From Isoetes taiwanensis (taxonomy: Eukaryota; Streptophyta; Lycopodiopsida; Isoetales; Isoetaceae), in assembly GCA_021234155.1 (NCBI GenBank), contig JAJEKV010000003.1:22409569-22473568 (forward strand): a stretch of 64,000 nucleotides of DNA, written 5' to 3'. Within the stretch, counting starts at the first letter, position 1; each line of letters begins with the position of its first letter. A program made the position numbers and the translations under genes. The notes beneath the pieces were generated by a model that made no database searches, had not been told where the DNA came from, and was given only the letters and a program-made list of their open reading frames with translations. This document shows, in pieces, positions 10,301-23,300 of this stretch.

Positions 10301-13300
10301 TATAGACTTCCAACTTATATCCAGCAACGCTGGGCACCATAACTAGTATTATCGTGTTGCCAACATGTTGGAACCCATGTGTAATATAAATGGCTAATGA
10401 GATTTAATCTACTGTCATGTCTAGTCCAATGGTTCCTAATGATTGCATGATGTCAATAGATTTACATCTCCGTGGAGTAAGCCCTTACAATTCATAACAT
10501 GCTAGCTATCTAGGTGGCATGAATGTATAATCTATTGGCATATCCTATCCTTGTACATGTCAATATGTTTTACATGTACTATGATGTCATAGTATAGTAT
10601 AGGTATGCTGTATAGTATATTGGACCATCACAGGATGGTACGATGAAGATATAACATCAGCATATATCATTTTTTGTCAAAATGGAAAGAAACCTTTTCA
10701 AATCCATTGAAAACCCTTCGGGGGGGTGTTTTGGGAGGGGGGAGGAGATCCTGACAATAATACACTTATTGTTCTCTCTTTGTTTGAGTCCCATAAGCCA
10801 ATTGGTCTCAGTGGATGATAAAAATCCATTTTATTTTATTCTAATACCATCATTGGTGGTTTTTGATCTATGAGGCATGGTCTCAACATTTTCATCTATG
10901 TACAGTTTGAGTTGGTTTACAACCACTGGAGCTGAAATTTGTGCTTACTAAGGCATTGTTTATTTAAAAGTGTGGACATTGTTTATTGGAATGCTAACGC
11001 ATTGAAGTTTGTTACAATTACTTTAAATATTAAAAGCGCTTTACATATTTTTTAGGCACTTTTTATTTGAGAAGCTTGTTATAGGGAATGCCTTATAAAT
11101 ACAAGAAGCTTGCCAAGGCCGCCACAAACATTTCTCTTTCTTGGCCGTCGCAAACATTTCTCTTTCCTTCTGTGTTTGTGTTTTGGAAAATAAGTCGGTG
11201 CAACAAAATGTCTACAATGGTGAAAGCAACGACCATTTCCCTTCAATGCTGTGTTATACAACTTATACAATTACAAAGACATCTGATAGCCCAATTTATA
11301 CTCCTTGATAGCTCAATTCAAGGAGCTCCTTGCACTATTGCAACAAAAAATCCTCAAGAATCACAATGCATTGCATCATTCATCTCGGAAAAATACATCT
11401 TGGATTGTATATAAATATTGTTTTCCATATATAACATGTTATGCAACCTTCTTCTTGATGTTGATTTTCATATAACATGTCATCGAAACTTCTTCTATCA
11501 TAACAATCATAACAGTCCTAAGAAAAATGGATAATTGTTAATAGGTTTTAGATAGATAGATAGATAGATGACCAATATGTTTAATACAAAGGGATTTCTC
11601 CAAATGTAGCAAGTGAATCATATTACAATACATTATAGATTAGTCTTGTGGGTCTTGGCGATGAACATTGGACTGCCCTGTTGTTTTCATGATTCCTAAC
11701 CATTCATATTCTTTGAAGGATGGCACATATATAATTCACATTAATCATACACAATCATTCTCATAGTTTTATACCTCCTTATCGCTCTGTCAGTTGAGAT
11801 TTTTGCCATTGCAACAACTTTAAAACAATGACTTGCAAAAGTTACGCATAAATCTTTTTAACACAAGTAGTAGCTTTTCCAACTTTGTGTCCCTCAAGGA
11901 AAAATTGTAAGCTTCGAACTTAGTATACACCAAGAAAAAGAGAGCCTTAGTTGTATAAGCGTGGTGTGTCTACATAAGAAGAAACAAAGTGCTGCAATAG
12001 AATCCAATTTTCGTTCCCATGCCCAGGACATTTTCTTCTTTAACAAAATCAGAGTCCTAGGCATATTTGCAATAGTAACTTGTTTACCAGTATGTATCTA
12101 CAAAAACCTTGTGAACTCCTTGTTAGTGACGAGCCGAAGGGGAACCTGTTAATATTGCATTGTTGTAAGAAAGGATAATCGTACTTTACATATGTGATCC
12201 AGTAGTTTTTATACTTGGTCATATGTCTAGCCAAGTTACCATTATAGTGGATCACAACAACACGATCAATATCTCTCCTTCGAACATCTGCATCTGCAAT
12301 GTTTTGGCAGTACCAAGCTCATGTTATAAAATGTGGTTAGTCCAGCAGGCAATGTTCCCAACTTCCATAAGGTTCTATCCTCATTCTGATTATCCAACAA
12401 TCTATAGTTAATACAATTAGAAATGAAAAAGGACTCATAAAGGCAAAGATAACTTATCATGTTTTGCCATTTATGGTAGATTCCAGTGAATATCTTGTTT
12501 TATCCATTCCTAAAAAACTCTTGTTTCATAAGCCCAACCACAAGCATTGGGATCAAAGTTAATTAACAACAAACCTACAAACCATGTAGTAGATAAACAT
12601 CATGATCATGAGCATCCATGTGATTAATCAATATTGCACCTAAAATTCAGACAATTGCAATTTTACATCACTTTCATGTTTCTAATCTGATATGAAATGC
12701 AAGTTGCAAACTATGGCATGCTACTGCTTCTGTAGCAGACCATCATCTCTTTGTTCAGATGATGCTCTGTTCCTCCTCCTTTGAAAACAACAAATGTGGC
12801 AGGTAACAAAACAATGTGCACTAAAATGTTTAAGAAGTGAGCCACATAAATTTATGTGGTTCCAATGAAAGGTCTTGAAAATAAGGTGCATTAACTCAAT
12901 AACCTGCCAATATGTTCACAAATATATTACATCAATTTATGTGGTTCTAACAAGCCTGCATGATTTTTCAAGGTGTGCTTAAACAACTGAAATAATGTGA
13001 TGATATGCTCAACCAATCTAGAGAACTGCAATAAGATATATAGATTTGGTGGCCAAACACGGGAATAATACAAAACAGTCTAGGTTATCGTGCTTTGGTG
13101 GAAATGGAAAATGCTATGGGACCTTAAGAAGCAGAAGGGGCAGCTATGGCGCCGGAACCTTGTTCCTCTATTGAGACATGCACATTTTTTTTTCCTCTAC
13201 TTTTTCCTCAATGCCGACGCATGAAACTTTTGTAGAACATGCAGGCAAATCTTGCCTATAGCAATTATACATGTTAGATATACCATAATAAAAAAGATTT

Positions 13301-13635
13301 CCTATAAGTGGAAAAAAGTTTCATAAGCTAGACCCGAATGGTGCTTACCTCTTTTAGATTGATTTGCTTTGCTTTGCTTTATGGGGTCTTACAGAGTGTT
13401 TGCATACTTTCACCTGTCAATTTTATGAGCATTGTAATCAGTGAAGGAAGCAAGGAAAGCATTTCCTACTATTACTCCATTATGCAATGCGTAAAAGATA
13501 AAGTTAATCAATATGAAACATTAAAAAAGTGATTTTTGGCAAAAAGATCCTATATTATGATGATTAAAATACCACTTTTTGCTCAAAGAGAAATGTTACA
13601 AGATATTTTTTAGTCATTTGAAAATCGACAGGCAT
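7362..13635. other. Long AT-rich stretch without a recognisable gene
   Basis: Only short open frames, none with a family signature I can name. Two small points: a LINE 3'-end relic at about 10790-10850 (GGTCTCAGTGGATGATAAAA followed by a TTTTATTTTATTCT tail, a diverged form of the GGTCTCCGTGGACGTTAAA end), and a GATA microsatellite at about 11550-11570. A short CTATTC run lies near 8628-8645. The stretch may hold old transposon debris. Confidence 0.4.
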
Positions 13636-13639
13636 TGAT

Positions 13640-13890
13640 GTTATTTGTGCAAGTCTAGGTCAATAAGGCATTTCTTGGAAGAAAGAACGAGGGAGGCATC
13701 GATGCTAATAGTAATAGGTCAACAAGGCATTTCGTGGAAAAAGGAACCACACATGCAAAGATATGGGAGGTGGGAACACAAGATATGTCACAACATGCAA
13801 AATTGTTCAAAGGGAGGCATTTATGAAGAAAGATCCACATATATGCATAGATATTGGGGGTGGGAACACAAGCTACATCACTACCACATG
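13640..13890. repeat. Imperfect tandem repeat upstream of the auxin permease gene
   Basis: Words such as GGTCAANAAGGCATTTC (13659, 13718) and GATAT..GGNGGTGGGAACACAAG (13760, 13850) recur in the same order, giving roughly two diverged copies of a unit of 60-100 bp. No coding signal is visible. Confidence 0.5.
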
Positions 13891-14905
13891 GGGGATTGAT
13901 CTGAGGGAAGCAATGAGAGGCACCTGTCGATGATTTTGGTCAGAAGGAAGTAGCAAGAGTCGTGTGTTGATGATGTCGAGCATAGAGGCCACAACTTAAA
14001 CAATGGGTTTAAGTTGGGGCCATTGAGTTCTCCATAGGTTTAGTCCCAAGCAAAGCAATCTTGTACATTCATTAGAAAAACAAATATCAGACATGGACAT
14101 GTTTAGCTCTAGATGGGCCCTAAATCACAAAAAAATCTGCTAAGTCCACGAAACCAATAATTTAAATATGACGGACTCCGACATTTACGATGCTCGGAAA
14201 GTATTTTCTGTATCTATTGAACAACGTATTCATTAAACTTGGCAACTGAGTCGGTGCTTTTGCCTCCACAATGGAAAACGGCTCAAGGATTCCGCTCAAG
14301 CGGTCAGCTGCAGGTAAGCATCAGGTCATCCTCCCAGTTGCAATGTTGTGGCAGCCTGGAAGTGGGTCACTGATTCCAGATCCACTCCCGGCTCCCGCCG
14401 GTCGCGGGGCCTGGAATCAGCTCCCCACATTCCATGCCGCCATACAAGGTGGCAAAGAAATGAAATAGAATACCTAACAGGGGCCTACAAAAGACAAGTC
14501 AACAAAATCACAAGAAGGAAAATAAGATAAAAAAAAAAACAAGTGTCCCCCTTCATTCTTCAGCACGGTGCAGACTGCCTGCCAGCCAGGTCCCTCGCAT
14601 TGCTTTGCCTCCTTTCAAGCCTTAATAGCGGGAATCATGGCATCCTCTGTTGCTGCATCAGCCCCCCTTGTCTCTTTTTATTTCTTTCTCTGCAGTTACT
14701 TACTGTCCAAAAAATCAGCTCGGATTTAGCCCCATATCCGCGCTCTTCTATTTCGCTCCTGAGCCAAAACTGTTTCTGGGTTTTTCACATTTGGGGCCGG
14801 AATGAAATAACCTTTAGCTGCAGAAATTTGCGCATGCTTTTGTCCCGAGCTGGAAAATTGTGCTGAGAATTGCATTTTAAGTAAGGGAAAAGATTTAGTG
14901 GCGGT

Positions 14906-17482
14906 ATGAATATCTACAAGGATGACTGGGATCCAGACCGGCAACCACAGCATTATCACAGAGACAAGGAACAACATCATTCTAATCCTAACCATCACCA
15001 TAACCACGGGGATGGCAGATCCTGGGTGCAGACAAAACGTGGGTACATCCTCCAGCAGCTCGAGGAGTTATCAGAATCTCATTTTGCAAAGTCTCTGTGG
15101 CGCAGTGAAACTGTCACCGATGCCTGGCTTATTGCAGCAGCTGCCCAGGTGCATTATATTTCTATTAACTCTTTCTGGATTCGTAGAAATATGTAACTAA
15201 CATATTCTCTTGCTTTTTTCACAGATTGGGCAACAGCTTCTTATACTGCCACAGTCCATGTCACAAATGGGATATGGATTGGGAAGTTTCTTCATCGTTT
15301 TGTATGCCTTGCTCGGGTGCTGGACTGTATATCTTCTTACTTGGCTTTATTTTGAGTTAGAAGCGCGAACTGCAAAAAATAATATCCATCATCGGCATGA
15401 TGAGGATCGTGTCTATCAGGTACAGGAATGCGTTAGAAACATCTATATTAAAATCGTGTCTTAAGAATGTCTTCTCCCCAGAAAATATTATGCTGTTTGC
15501 TTTTTTTTTGTTAAATCACATTGGAAGAGGAGGTCATTCACAGTAAGGCAGCTCTCTCACCTGCCAAGCTTTGGCTTTTAGTAAAGGGCAACTTAAATGA
15601 TAAATTTGTTTTGCCAAAATTTGATCCTGTACAAAGCCATCTAGCACAAAAGAGTGGTCACTGTGTAATAGTCATTTATCTCAAACGATATGAAATGAAC
15701 ACTTTGACCTCCCAGCACAAGAGAGTGGTCACTGCGTAATAGTCGTTTATCTCAAACATTCAAAGACATAACTGATATGAAATGAACACTTGCGTGATTG
15801 TCAATTCTGCACTGATTGGCAGGCATAATGCAAGGAGATTAACACTTTCCTCTATGGAGTCCTCATTTTGCACTAACACTCTTTGCATTTCCAGTATCAT
15901 GAGATGGTCCGAGACATGGCAGGGAGATACATAGGCAACTTCACACTTGTAATAAACATGACATATCTTACATTCACAGCGATATTGCAGCTTGTGGGAT
16001 CTGCAAGGTTCCAGTCTCTGCTTTATTTTTCTCCTTTATTATTTTCATTCTTTAAAATATAGTGATCCTAACTTTCTTGTGTTTTTCATTCAGCGACTTG
16101 TATTATTTGAATTCCAACATGGATAAGCGGCAATGGCAATTTGTCGTTGGTACTTTAGCTCTATTTAGTGTACTCATACCAAACTACAAGCATTTCAGAG
16201 CAGCAGCATTTGTGGGGATTCTTTCCATTACCATTACAGCTACTTACTTAATAGCTGCTCCTCGTGTTTATGGACAGGTCTTTTCCACCCCTCTCAAGTC
16301 TTTTTCTCCATTTGCAGGCCATTTTGTGGAGGATATTTGGAAACTGATGTCCGTGTTTTCTAAGTAATGATTTATAGAGGTTGCATTAGTCAAAAATTGA
16401 TACAAAAATGTTAATGGCATTAAATCACTCTGAAACCTTTCTTGCTACTATTTGCTTTTCTACTTGGAAATTATCCACATAGATCATGAGCAAATATTGG
16501 TGTTTCTATTTATTTCAGAGTGGGGCGACACACCAGGGACCAAAGAGCCCATTGAAAATTTTTACTGGTGCCACAAATGTATTATTTGCATTTGGAGGAC
16601 GTGGCATTACTGTGTATGTTTACCAGCGGTTTTTCTAGTTATTGTTGACCATATCCAACTTAGTTGCTGATAAAGCCCGTCTTTGACATCCACAGAGAAA
16701 TCTTGGAAGCTATGGAGGATCGGGAAAGGTTTAAATATGTCTACGGTGCAGTGATATTGTATTGGCTTATATTAACCATTGCAAGTTCCACTTCAGTATA
16801 TTGGGCTTATGGAGATAGTCTTTTGGGGGCATCTAATGTATTTGCAGTTCTGCCGTCTTCTCCGTGGCGCAATCTTGCAATATTTTCTATGTTTGTACAT
16901 CAGGTATAAACTACTTCTATCTTGCTACATTTAATGGTTACAAACATTAACTACTTTCGAGATGTGCAGAGTATTGCATTTATTATCTTCATATATCCAG
17001 TCTTCGTTGTTGTTGAGAAGTTTTGCAAAGTTCATCATAGACCGTTTGCAAGGATATTGGTGAGACTCCCAGTGGTGTTATTTGCTTGGTTTGTGGCTCT
17101 TGCTGTTCCATTCTTTGGACCGGTAAATGCGGTAGTGGGTGCATTCGTTGCCTCCCTAAGTGTCTATTTCATTCCGCCCCTGACATTTTATTTGGCATTT
17201 CGCGACAAAGATGCACAGAAGGTAATAGGTAGCAGATGTGAAATTTGGCTGCATTATACAAGACAGTCCTTAATAACAGTAGTTGCTTGTATACTCCTAC
17301 AGACTTCGGCCATGAGCTTCCCTCGCTGGCTGCCTAGCTGGTCATTCCTGCATTTCATAAATGCAGTGGTCATGCTGTGGATTTTGGTAGTTGGTTGCGT
17401 GATTGGAGCCTGGGTTAGCATAACCAACCTTGTTGCAGATGTACATACCTTTGGATTCTTCCAAAAGTGTTATCAATGCTAA
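14906..17482 (+). CDS. AUX/LAX-family auxin influx carrier-like permease (8 exons, 489 codons)
   Basis: Membrane permease of the amino acid/auxin permease superfamily, by homology a proton-coupled auxin (IAA) importer at the plasma membrane. Exons: 14906-15148, 15225-15419, 15895-16007, 16094-16277, 16519-16613, 16696-16903, 16970-17221 and 17303-17482. All introns are GT-AG and phases agree, giving 489 residues against about 485 for Arabidopsis AUX1. Landmarks are DAWL before TM1, LPQSMSQMGY, LYYLNSNMDKRQW, FTGATNVLFAFGG, VYWAYGD, RLPVVLFAWF, PFFGPVNAVVGAF and the C-terminal DTFGL..KCYQC-like HTFGFFQKCYQC. Intron 7 (81 bp) reads open in frame; removing it restores exact length agreement with AUX1 between the last two helices, so I take it as a true intron. 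The N terminus is unusually His-rich (HHSNPNHHHNHGD). The copy is divergent but shows no break. Confidence 0.93.
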
Positions 17483-18240
17483 GGTCTGTGTCTTTGTAAC
17501 ATTTTGTAATCATGCCTTCTTCTGACTGCACTCATACAGTATGCTGACATTATTGTTTACAAGGCTTTAGTAATCCTCACCAATACCATCGTGTAATAGA
17601 TTTTGCAGTGTAAATACGCCTGGGCTACATCAAGGATATTGTTATTGTTCTGCTAAAATTTGACTCTCTGCATTGATGTGATGAATGCCATCTGCACTGA
17701 TGAGTGTATTTGACTGTGTTGAAGCACATTTTTGGCAGTGGGAATGGCAAAGGTCTATCTCTGAATTACAAAGAGTTATGCCATATAGATTAAAAGCTTA
17801 TGATGTGAAATGTTGGCCAAACATTATATCCGACTGACACGTCTACGAGCATGAGGCGCATGTTGAATTCAAATTGGCCTACCCCATGAGGCGCATGTTG
17901 AATTCTGGCATTGGAAACAATAATCATTATTGCATTATTGAGCATACAATGCTTTTTGTGGAAGGTAAAGCTAAGCATGACTAGAAGTATAGAATGCACC
18001 CGAATGCACCTCAAGTAAATAATTTCGAGCTGCTAATGTGCAATCACCATTTGCACGTTGTATGTCGACTGCTTTTTGCTTGCTCTCTCACATTTATGTT
18101 TTCATATCCCCGATGAGTGGAGTACATATATCAAATTGCTATTTGTTTCTTGGGGCCTGAAAATCTGCTTTCCATTTGACGTTTGATGAGGTGTTGCTTT
18201 AACAGAATATCTGTCCTATGATTTATACCGCCCTCCTATA
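17483..18240. other. Downstream flank of the permease gene, no gene seen
   Basis: AT-rich and noncoding. The word CATGAGGCGCATGTTGAATTC occurs twice (about 17850 and 17886), a short direct repeat. The 3' UTR of the permease gene must lie here, but I cannot fix a poly(A) site. Confidence 0.4.
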
Positions 18241-18242
18241 AT

Positions 18243-18350
18243 TTGTCTATTTGTCATTTCTCTATCGCCTCTCCTGGATCAATTGGAACAACCCAACCGA
18301 GCAAGAACCGGAACAGGCCAAGCAAGCAACCCCTTTGCAACAGAATCAGC
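18243..18350 (-). repeat. Inverted copy of a repeat found at 29862-29940
   Basis: Read on the minus strand, this matches the plus-strand block at 29862-29940 (shared words GGTTGCTTGCTTGGCC, GGTTCTTGCT and GGTTGGGTTGTTCC). It appears to be a displaced piece of the interspersed repeat that also supplies the 18776 and 29953 copies. The element class is unknown. Confidence 0.6.
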
Positions 18351-18775
18351 ATTCCACAAGCAGCCCGGATTTTCTATAGCATCTTTGAAGCCCTGAGCCC
18401 ACGGTGGCAGCAATCCTCTAAACTCATAAATAACATAAGAAACAAAACAGAACTTGGAGGATTGGAACCTCCGGATGAAGAACATCTACTTACCATATCG
18501 CTCCAAATCTGCAAAGCCTTCCAGACCCGACAGAAACGGCATGGCAGGAAGACCTCTCCACCCAGCAGATCTGACCATGTGTGCATTCGATCCTTTCCTT
18601 TTTCATACCATGCATAGCATCGTGTAGAACATCAAGCCAAAAAAAGAAGATTGACCTTTAATTGCAAACAAGCTCCTCAAACATGAAACAAAATACGGTT
18701 TTCTATACAATATGCCACACGAATCTTAGCCCAACCATGTGAGAGAACCCTTTCACAAATACCAAACTCAACCAT

Positions 18776-19072
18776 GTGCCGTATTTGGAGGCGGCATCAT
18801 CCTATTGTGGTTGGGTGGGTGCTGCAAGAGAAAGGCTCTTAACAGGCTCTTCTTTGGTCTTCCTTGTTTCTGTTGTGTGTGTGCTGTTGTTGTGTGTGTG
18901 CTGTTCTGTAATAATCTTCAGTAGTCTCTCTGCGCAATCATCTCTTATATTGAGTCTTCTTTTGTCGTCTTGTGTAATCGCATATATAAGTCGGCTTGCT
19001 CGTGTTGGCCATGCCAACTATAAATCCATGAGTTTGAGACCATGGTTATGTAAAAATACTGTGTTCATTATG
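18776..19072 (+). repeat. Interspersed repeat, copy 1 (about 290 bp)
   Basis: Close match in the same orientation to 29953-30234, with shared words GTGCCGTATTTGGAGGC, CTTTGGTCTTCCTTG, AATAATCTTCAGTAGT, CATATATAAGTCGGCTTGC and TTTGAGACCATGGTTATG. A TATATAA-like box and a TTGTGTGTGTGCTG stretch suggest an LTR or promoter-bearing repeat, but no coding region accompanies it. Confidence 0.8.
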
Positions 19073-19205
19073 TACTAGGGAAAGTTAAGGTCGAGGAAAT
19101 TCCTTGAGGGAATTTTCCGAGGCGGCGCCGCCAGACTCGGCGGCGCTGCGGGATATTCCCGAGGGAATATTCTGAGACCTGAACTTTCCCGGACGTAATG
19201 AACAC
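19061..19205. repeat. 145-bp foldback (near-perfect inverted repeat) centred at 19133
   Basis: The left arm begins GTGTTCATTATGT, continues GGGAAAGTTAAGGTC and reaches GGCGGCGCCGCC; the right arm returns GGCGGCGCTGCGG, GACCTGAACTTTCCC and ACGTAATGAACAC. The arms pair with few mismatches around a six-base loop. The structure resembles a small foldback element or MITE. Its right arm doubles as one terminus of the inverted pair with 29702-29725. Confidence 0.85.
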
Positions 19206-19568
19206 ATGGTTCAAATTTCCACGCCCTGGTTCTCGCCCTGTTTTTGTGTGCTCTGTTTCCCCGCAGCAAGTCCGACAATGCAACCAAGTTTTCGACCAAA
19301 TCTTCAAGAGCTGCTCTGTAAAAGTTGAAAACTATTAATGTTTATTCGCTCTCATGATAAAACTTCGATTATATTCGCAAAAAATGCAATAATACATCAG
19401 AGCTTAAACCATCTTCCAACACAGAAATCGCAACACAGAAAGTTTTTGCTTCTAAATCAAAGTTAGAAACTCTATTTTGCCTTAAGAACTCAAAGACAGA
19501 GCCAACGGCATCTTAGGAGCCCTCAATCCATTCGAAATCCACTTAAAAGCCACCAAACCGATCAAGAA

Positions 19569-20300
19569 CACTACAAGAGGATAGCCATTTATCGTCACTT
19601 TAATATCACTTAAAATCCTAAAAAACATGGAGTGATATTAATAGTGATATTTCATGTATGGTGACACTACTAATGACGAAAATTGTATCACCTATAGTAT
19701 CATCAATATTGTCAAAAATATGGTCAAAGTTTATATCAGTTTTGATAGATGATGATATACGTGTTGTTACTGGCATCAACAGTAGTATCATATATTTCAC
19801 CATTCGTAGTATCAGCAAATACTCTAATTGTACAAATGACTATATAAGTGATGCTACTTATGTCAGTTATAGTATCACCCATAGCATCACGACTTGTATC
19901 ATATATACTATCGAACATTATATCAATATAAACAAATGATGCTATGTGTGTTGCCCATTGCACCATGTATAATATCACATCTTACATCACCCTTACTATC
20001 AATAGTTATTCTAATTGTGATAATGGTGATATAAGTGTTGAACTTATGTCAACTATAGTATTATAGGCAATACCACTTGTTTCTTAGACTATTGTGTCAT
20101 TATCTAGAATTAACACTATAGGTGTCTCTATGAAAGGCATATGTTGCATCAATAGTTAAGTCAACATTACTTAGTGAATGTAGAAGCGAATGTGTCAGTC
20201 ATAGCATAGATATTGATGTTTCCCATTGGATGTAGAGTCAACAAAGAAGGTAAAGCATACAATTTAAAAGCATAAGTAATAGCTTAAGATGTCCATAAAT
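19569..20300. repeat. CACTA left subterminal repeat region
   Basis: Dense short repeats in both orientations, variants of TATAGTATCA and ATGATACTAT (for example at 19680-19720, 19790-19880 and 19970-20060), with no reading frame of note. In En/Spm elements such regions bind the TNPA-type protein. The motif differs from the En/Spm one, so binding here is inference. Confidence 0.75.
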
Positions 20301-20380
20301 GAGCATGAATATACGTATTAAAGAGTGCCCCCAGACAAAGTACACACTAATATCCATATAGAAAAAGAAAAAGAAAGATC

Positions 20381-23300
20381 CTATAAGGGAAAACTCCCAA
20401 GTGGAACTTCATCCCTTAGATCCTGGGCAATATCCTCTAGTTCATCATCACCAAGCTCTAGATGCAATACATGTCTAGGCTCATTACCAATTTCCTCATT
20501 TTCATCCAGATCATAATCTAGGATATTCTGATTTAGCATCTCCATTGTTGGACAAAATGGATTTTCAATTGGATCGCAATCATCACTTGAATCAGTGCCT
20601 TCTACTTCATCACCTACTATTTGATTGATTTCATATTGTGCAACGTCAATTCCCTCAAGTAAAAGGGTTCCATCAGCCTCAGAAGATGCCAAGTCCAAAG
20701 TAGAAGGATCAATCATGCGCCGAGATCTAGGCATCGCATGAATCACGATCCACCAATTAGTATCACTTTGATTTTTGTGAAAGAAAACTTGCTCAACTTG
20801 TTTAGGATAAACAAATGGCTCGTCCATTTCCCTTAAAAATTGAGTAGAGTTAACCTCATAAAAAACCTGATGGATGCTGCCTCATTGTGCGGTTTCTGCC
20901 CCGATAACATGCTTTGAACCACTTTGCCTTTAACACATTGACTTTGAAGGATCGAAAATCCACTTCAATGATATCTGTTATTTGACCAACATAATTGAGA
21001 TCACCTTCTAGTGGTTGGTTGTCTCTCGTAGATGCTTGACTTTTTTGCTCAAAGCATGCTGCAATACCACTATCAAATGTAACTCTACTTTTGTCAGTGC
21101 TCATGACTCGGAAATGTTGTCCATATGCCCACATTGATGTGTAGAATCTTGCCTGCAAAAATAAAAGCAAAACATAAATTGTACTAAAATGAAAATTGCA
21201 ATAATGTACAAAGTGCAATTTACCTTCTTTGAACAACCAAGTGCTATGTTATAGTCATCCACTGGATTTTCAATGCCTTGGCGTTCTGCTTCTCTCATCT
21301 TACCCAATAACCAATCTCGTGGCATAATTTCTGGCAATATTTCAAGACCTTCTGAGGTTCTTGAACGTTTTCCACGTCTTGGCGTCCTTCCTAATCCATG
21401 GCTCCTTCTAGCTTCCTCTCTTTCCTTGCGTGCAACTTCATATTTTTCTCTCCATGTATCCAAGCTATCACAGTTAGCTATTACCCACTTGTTTATCTCC
21501 AAGTACATTTCCGAACTAAGTCTTCGCTCCACACCAATGCCTTCAAGAACCTCTCCTATATCTTCTACACATTGTTCTTTCTCCCATATACGTGGAGCAT
21601 CAGCATCGATTGATGTCGTTGCATCACTCATAAAGAAAAGAATCTCTTGCACGAAATGTCCTTCAGCCATGCATGCTTCTGGTCTAGCCATTTGACGAAC
21701 AAAGCCTTTCAAGACTTTCATATATCGTTCCAAAAAAAACATCCAATGACCAGGAGCCGGTCCAACCAAACGGATTTCTTCAGGAATATGTACTAGAAGA
21801 TGCAGCTGGAGATCGAACACGCTAGTAGGAAACTCTCGCTCTAATATGCACAATAATTCTGCAACTTCAACTTCCATCGTTGATATTTCAGAGGCATTGA
21901 TTTCTTTTAATGATGCCCATCTTTAGAATAAAAGTAAAAAAAAAAATTAAAATTGTTCTATGTAATAAATTACAAATTACAAAGTTCATGATAATACATA
22001 CCTTGCAAATTTGCCTAGTCGATAAATGGCATCCCGAATTCTTGGTGTCAAGCAATTATCTATTGCACATGGTAGAAGATGCTAGACAAAAGAGCACGTA
22101 TGTATAAGCAAACGAAAATGAAGATTTTAGAAAAAGATCTATGTTTTACCTGTAGGAACTTGTGCCAATCATGCGACTTCAAACCGCTAAGTTCGCCATC
22201 TTTAGTAAATGCCCGACGAATGGAGGCACTATAGCCTGTTGGTGTTCTCATGTTCGATATCACTTGCTTGACTTGTTTTTGCTCCTGTTTGGTAAGAACC
22301 CAAGGTGCATCCCTGCACTTTCCATTATCCAATGGCCATAATTGTGGCACGATATTTAGCTCCTTCAAGTCATTCCTACTTCCCAAAGTATCACACTCCC
22401 CTGTTAAGTGTCTCCAAATTGAATGTCCAACATTTTTGAAGATATGCATGGGGTCAAGCAAGTGTGCAATTTTCAGGTCTGGCCAATACTCAAGACAGTA
22501 AAAAATAGAGAGTCTTTTCATGCCAGGAGGTGGAGTGACCAAACTATCATCAGACATGTTTTGAGACCTACACGCATCTTTCCATGTACACAGCCAATCC
22601 ATAGGAGTCCTTCTTTTCGGTTTCTCAATAGATACATTGCCACGCATATGGTGTGTTGGAGGCAAAAATTTCTTATGGCCACGATATATTTGCTTGTGCA
22701 GATGTTTTGAGCGATAAGATGATAAATTAGCTCCACATGATGGGCATCCATGATACCCACTTGTTTGTAAACCTATGCATTAAACATAAGAATAAGTGAC
22801 TACACGGATATATATATACTTTCAAAATTGTGTACGTACCTGATGCAACACTTAATCCTGGGTAGTCATGAATAGTGAAACAACATATAGCACGAAAAGT
22901 AAAGACATGAGGTGACCTTTGAACATCATACATATTAATCCCCTTCCAAAGTACTTGCAACTCTTCTATAAGTGGCTCTAGATACACGTCCATATTCCTT
23001 ACTTGATATTTACCTATATAACAAAATTATCAGTACACAATAGAAAATAATGCATGGCAAAAGAAAAATACATACCTGGAACAATAAGTGTTAGCATAAG
23101 ATGCCCTGTTTTTGTTGCTAGCCAAGGAGGGATATTGTAATTCACCACCACAACAGGCCATACACTATGACTAGATGATCTCTGACCAAATGGACAAACA
23201 CCATCTAATCCTATGCCAAGACGTAGGTTCCTTGGTTCTTCTTTAAATACGGGCCACTTATCCTCAATGTGTTTCATTGCTTCACCATCCACTGTGAGCC

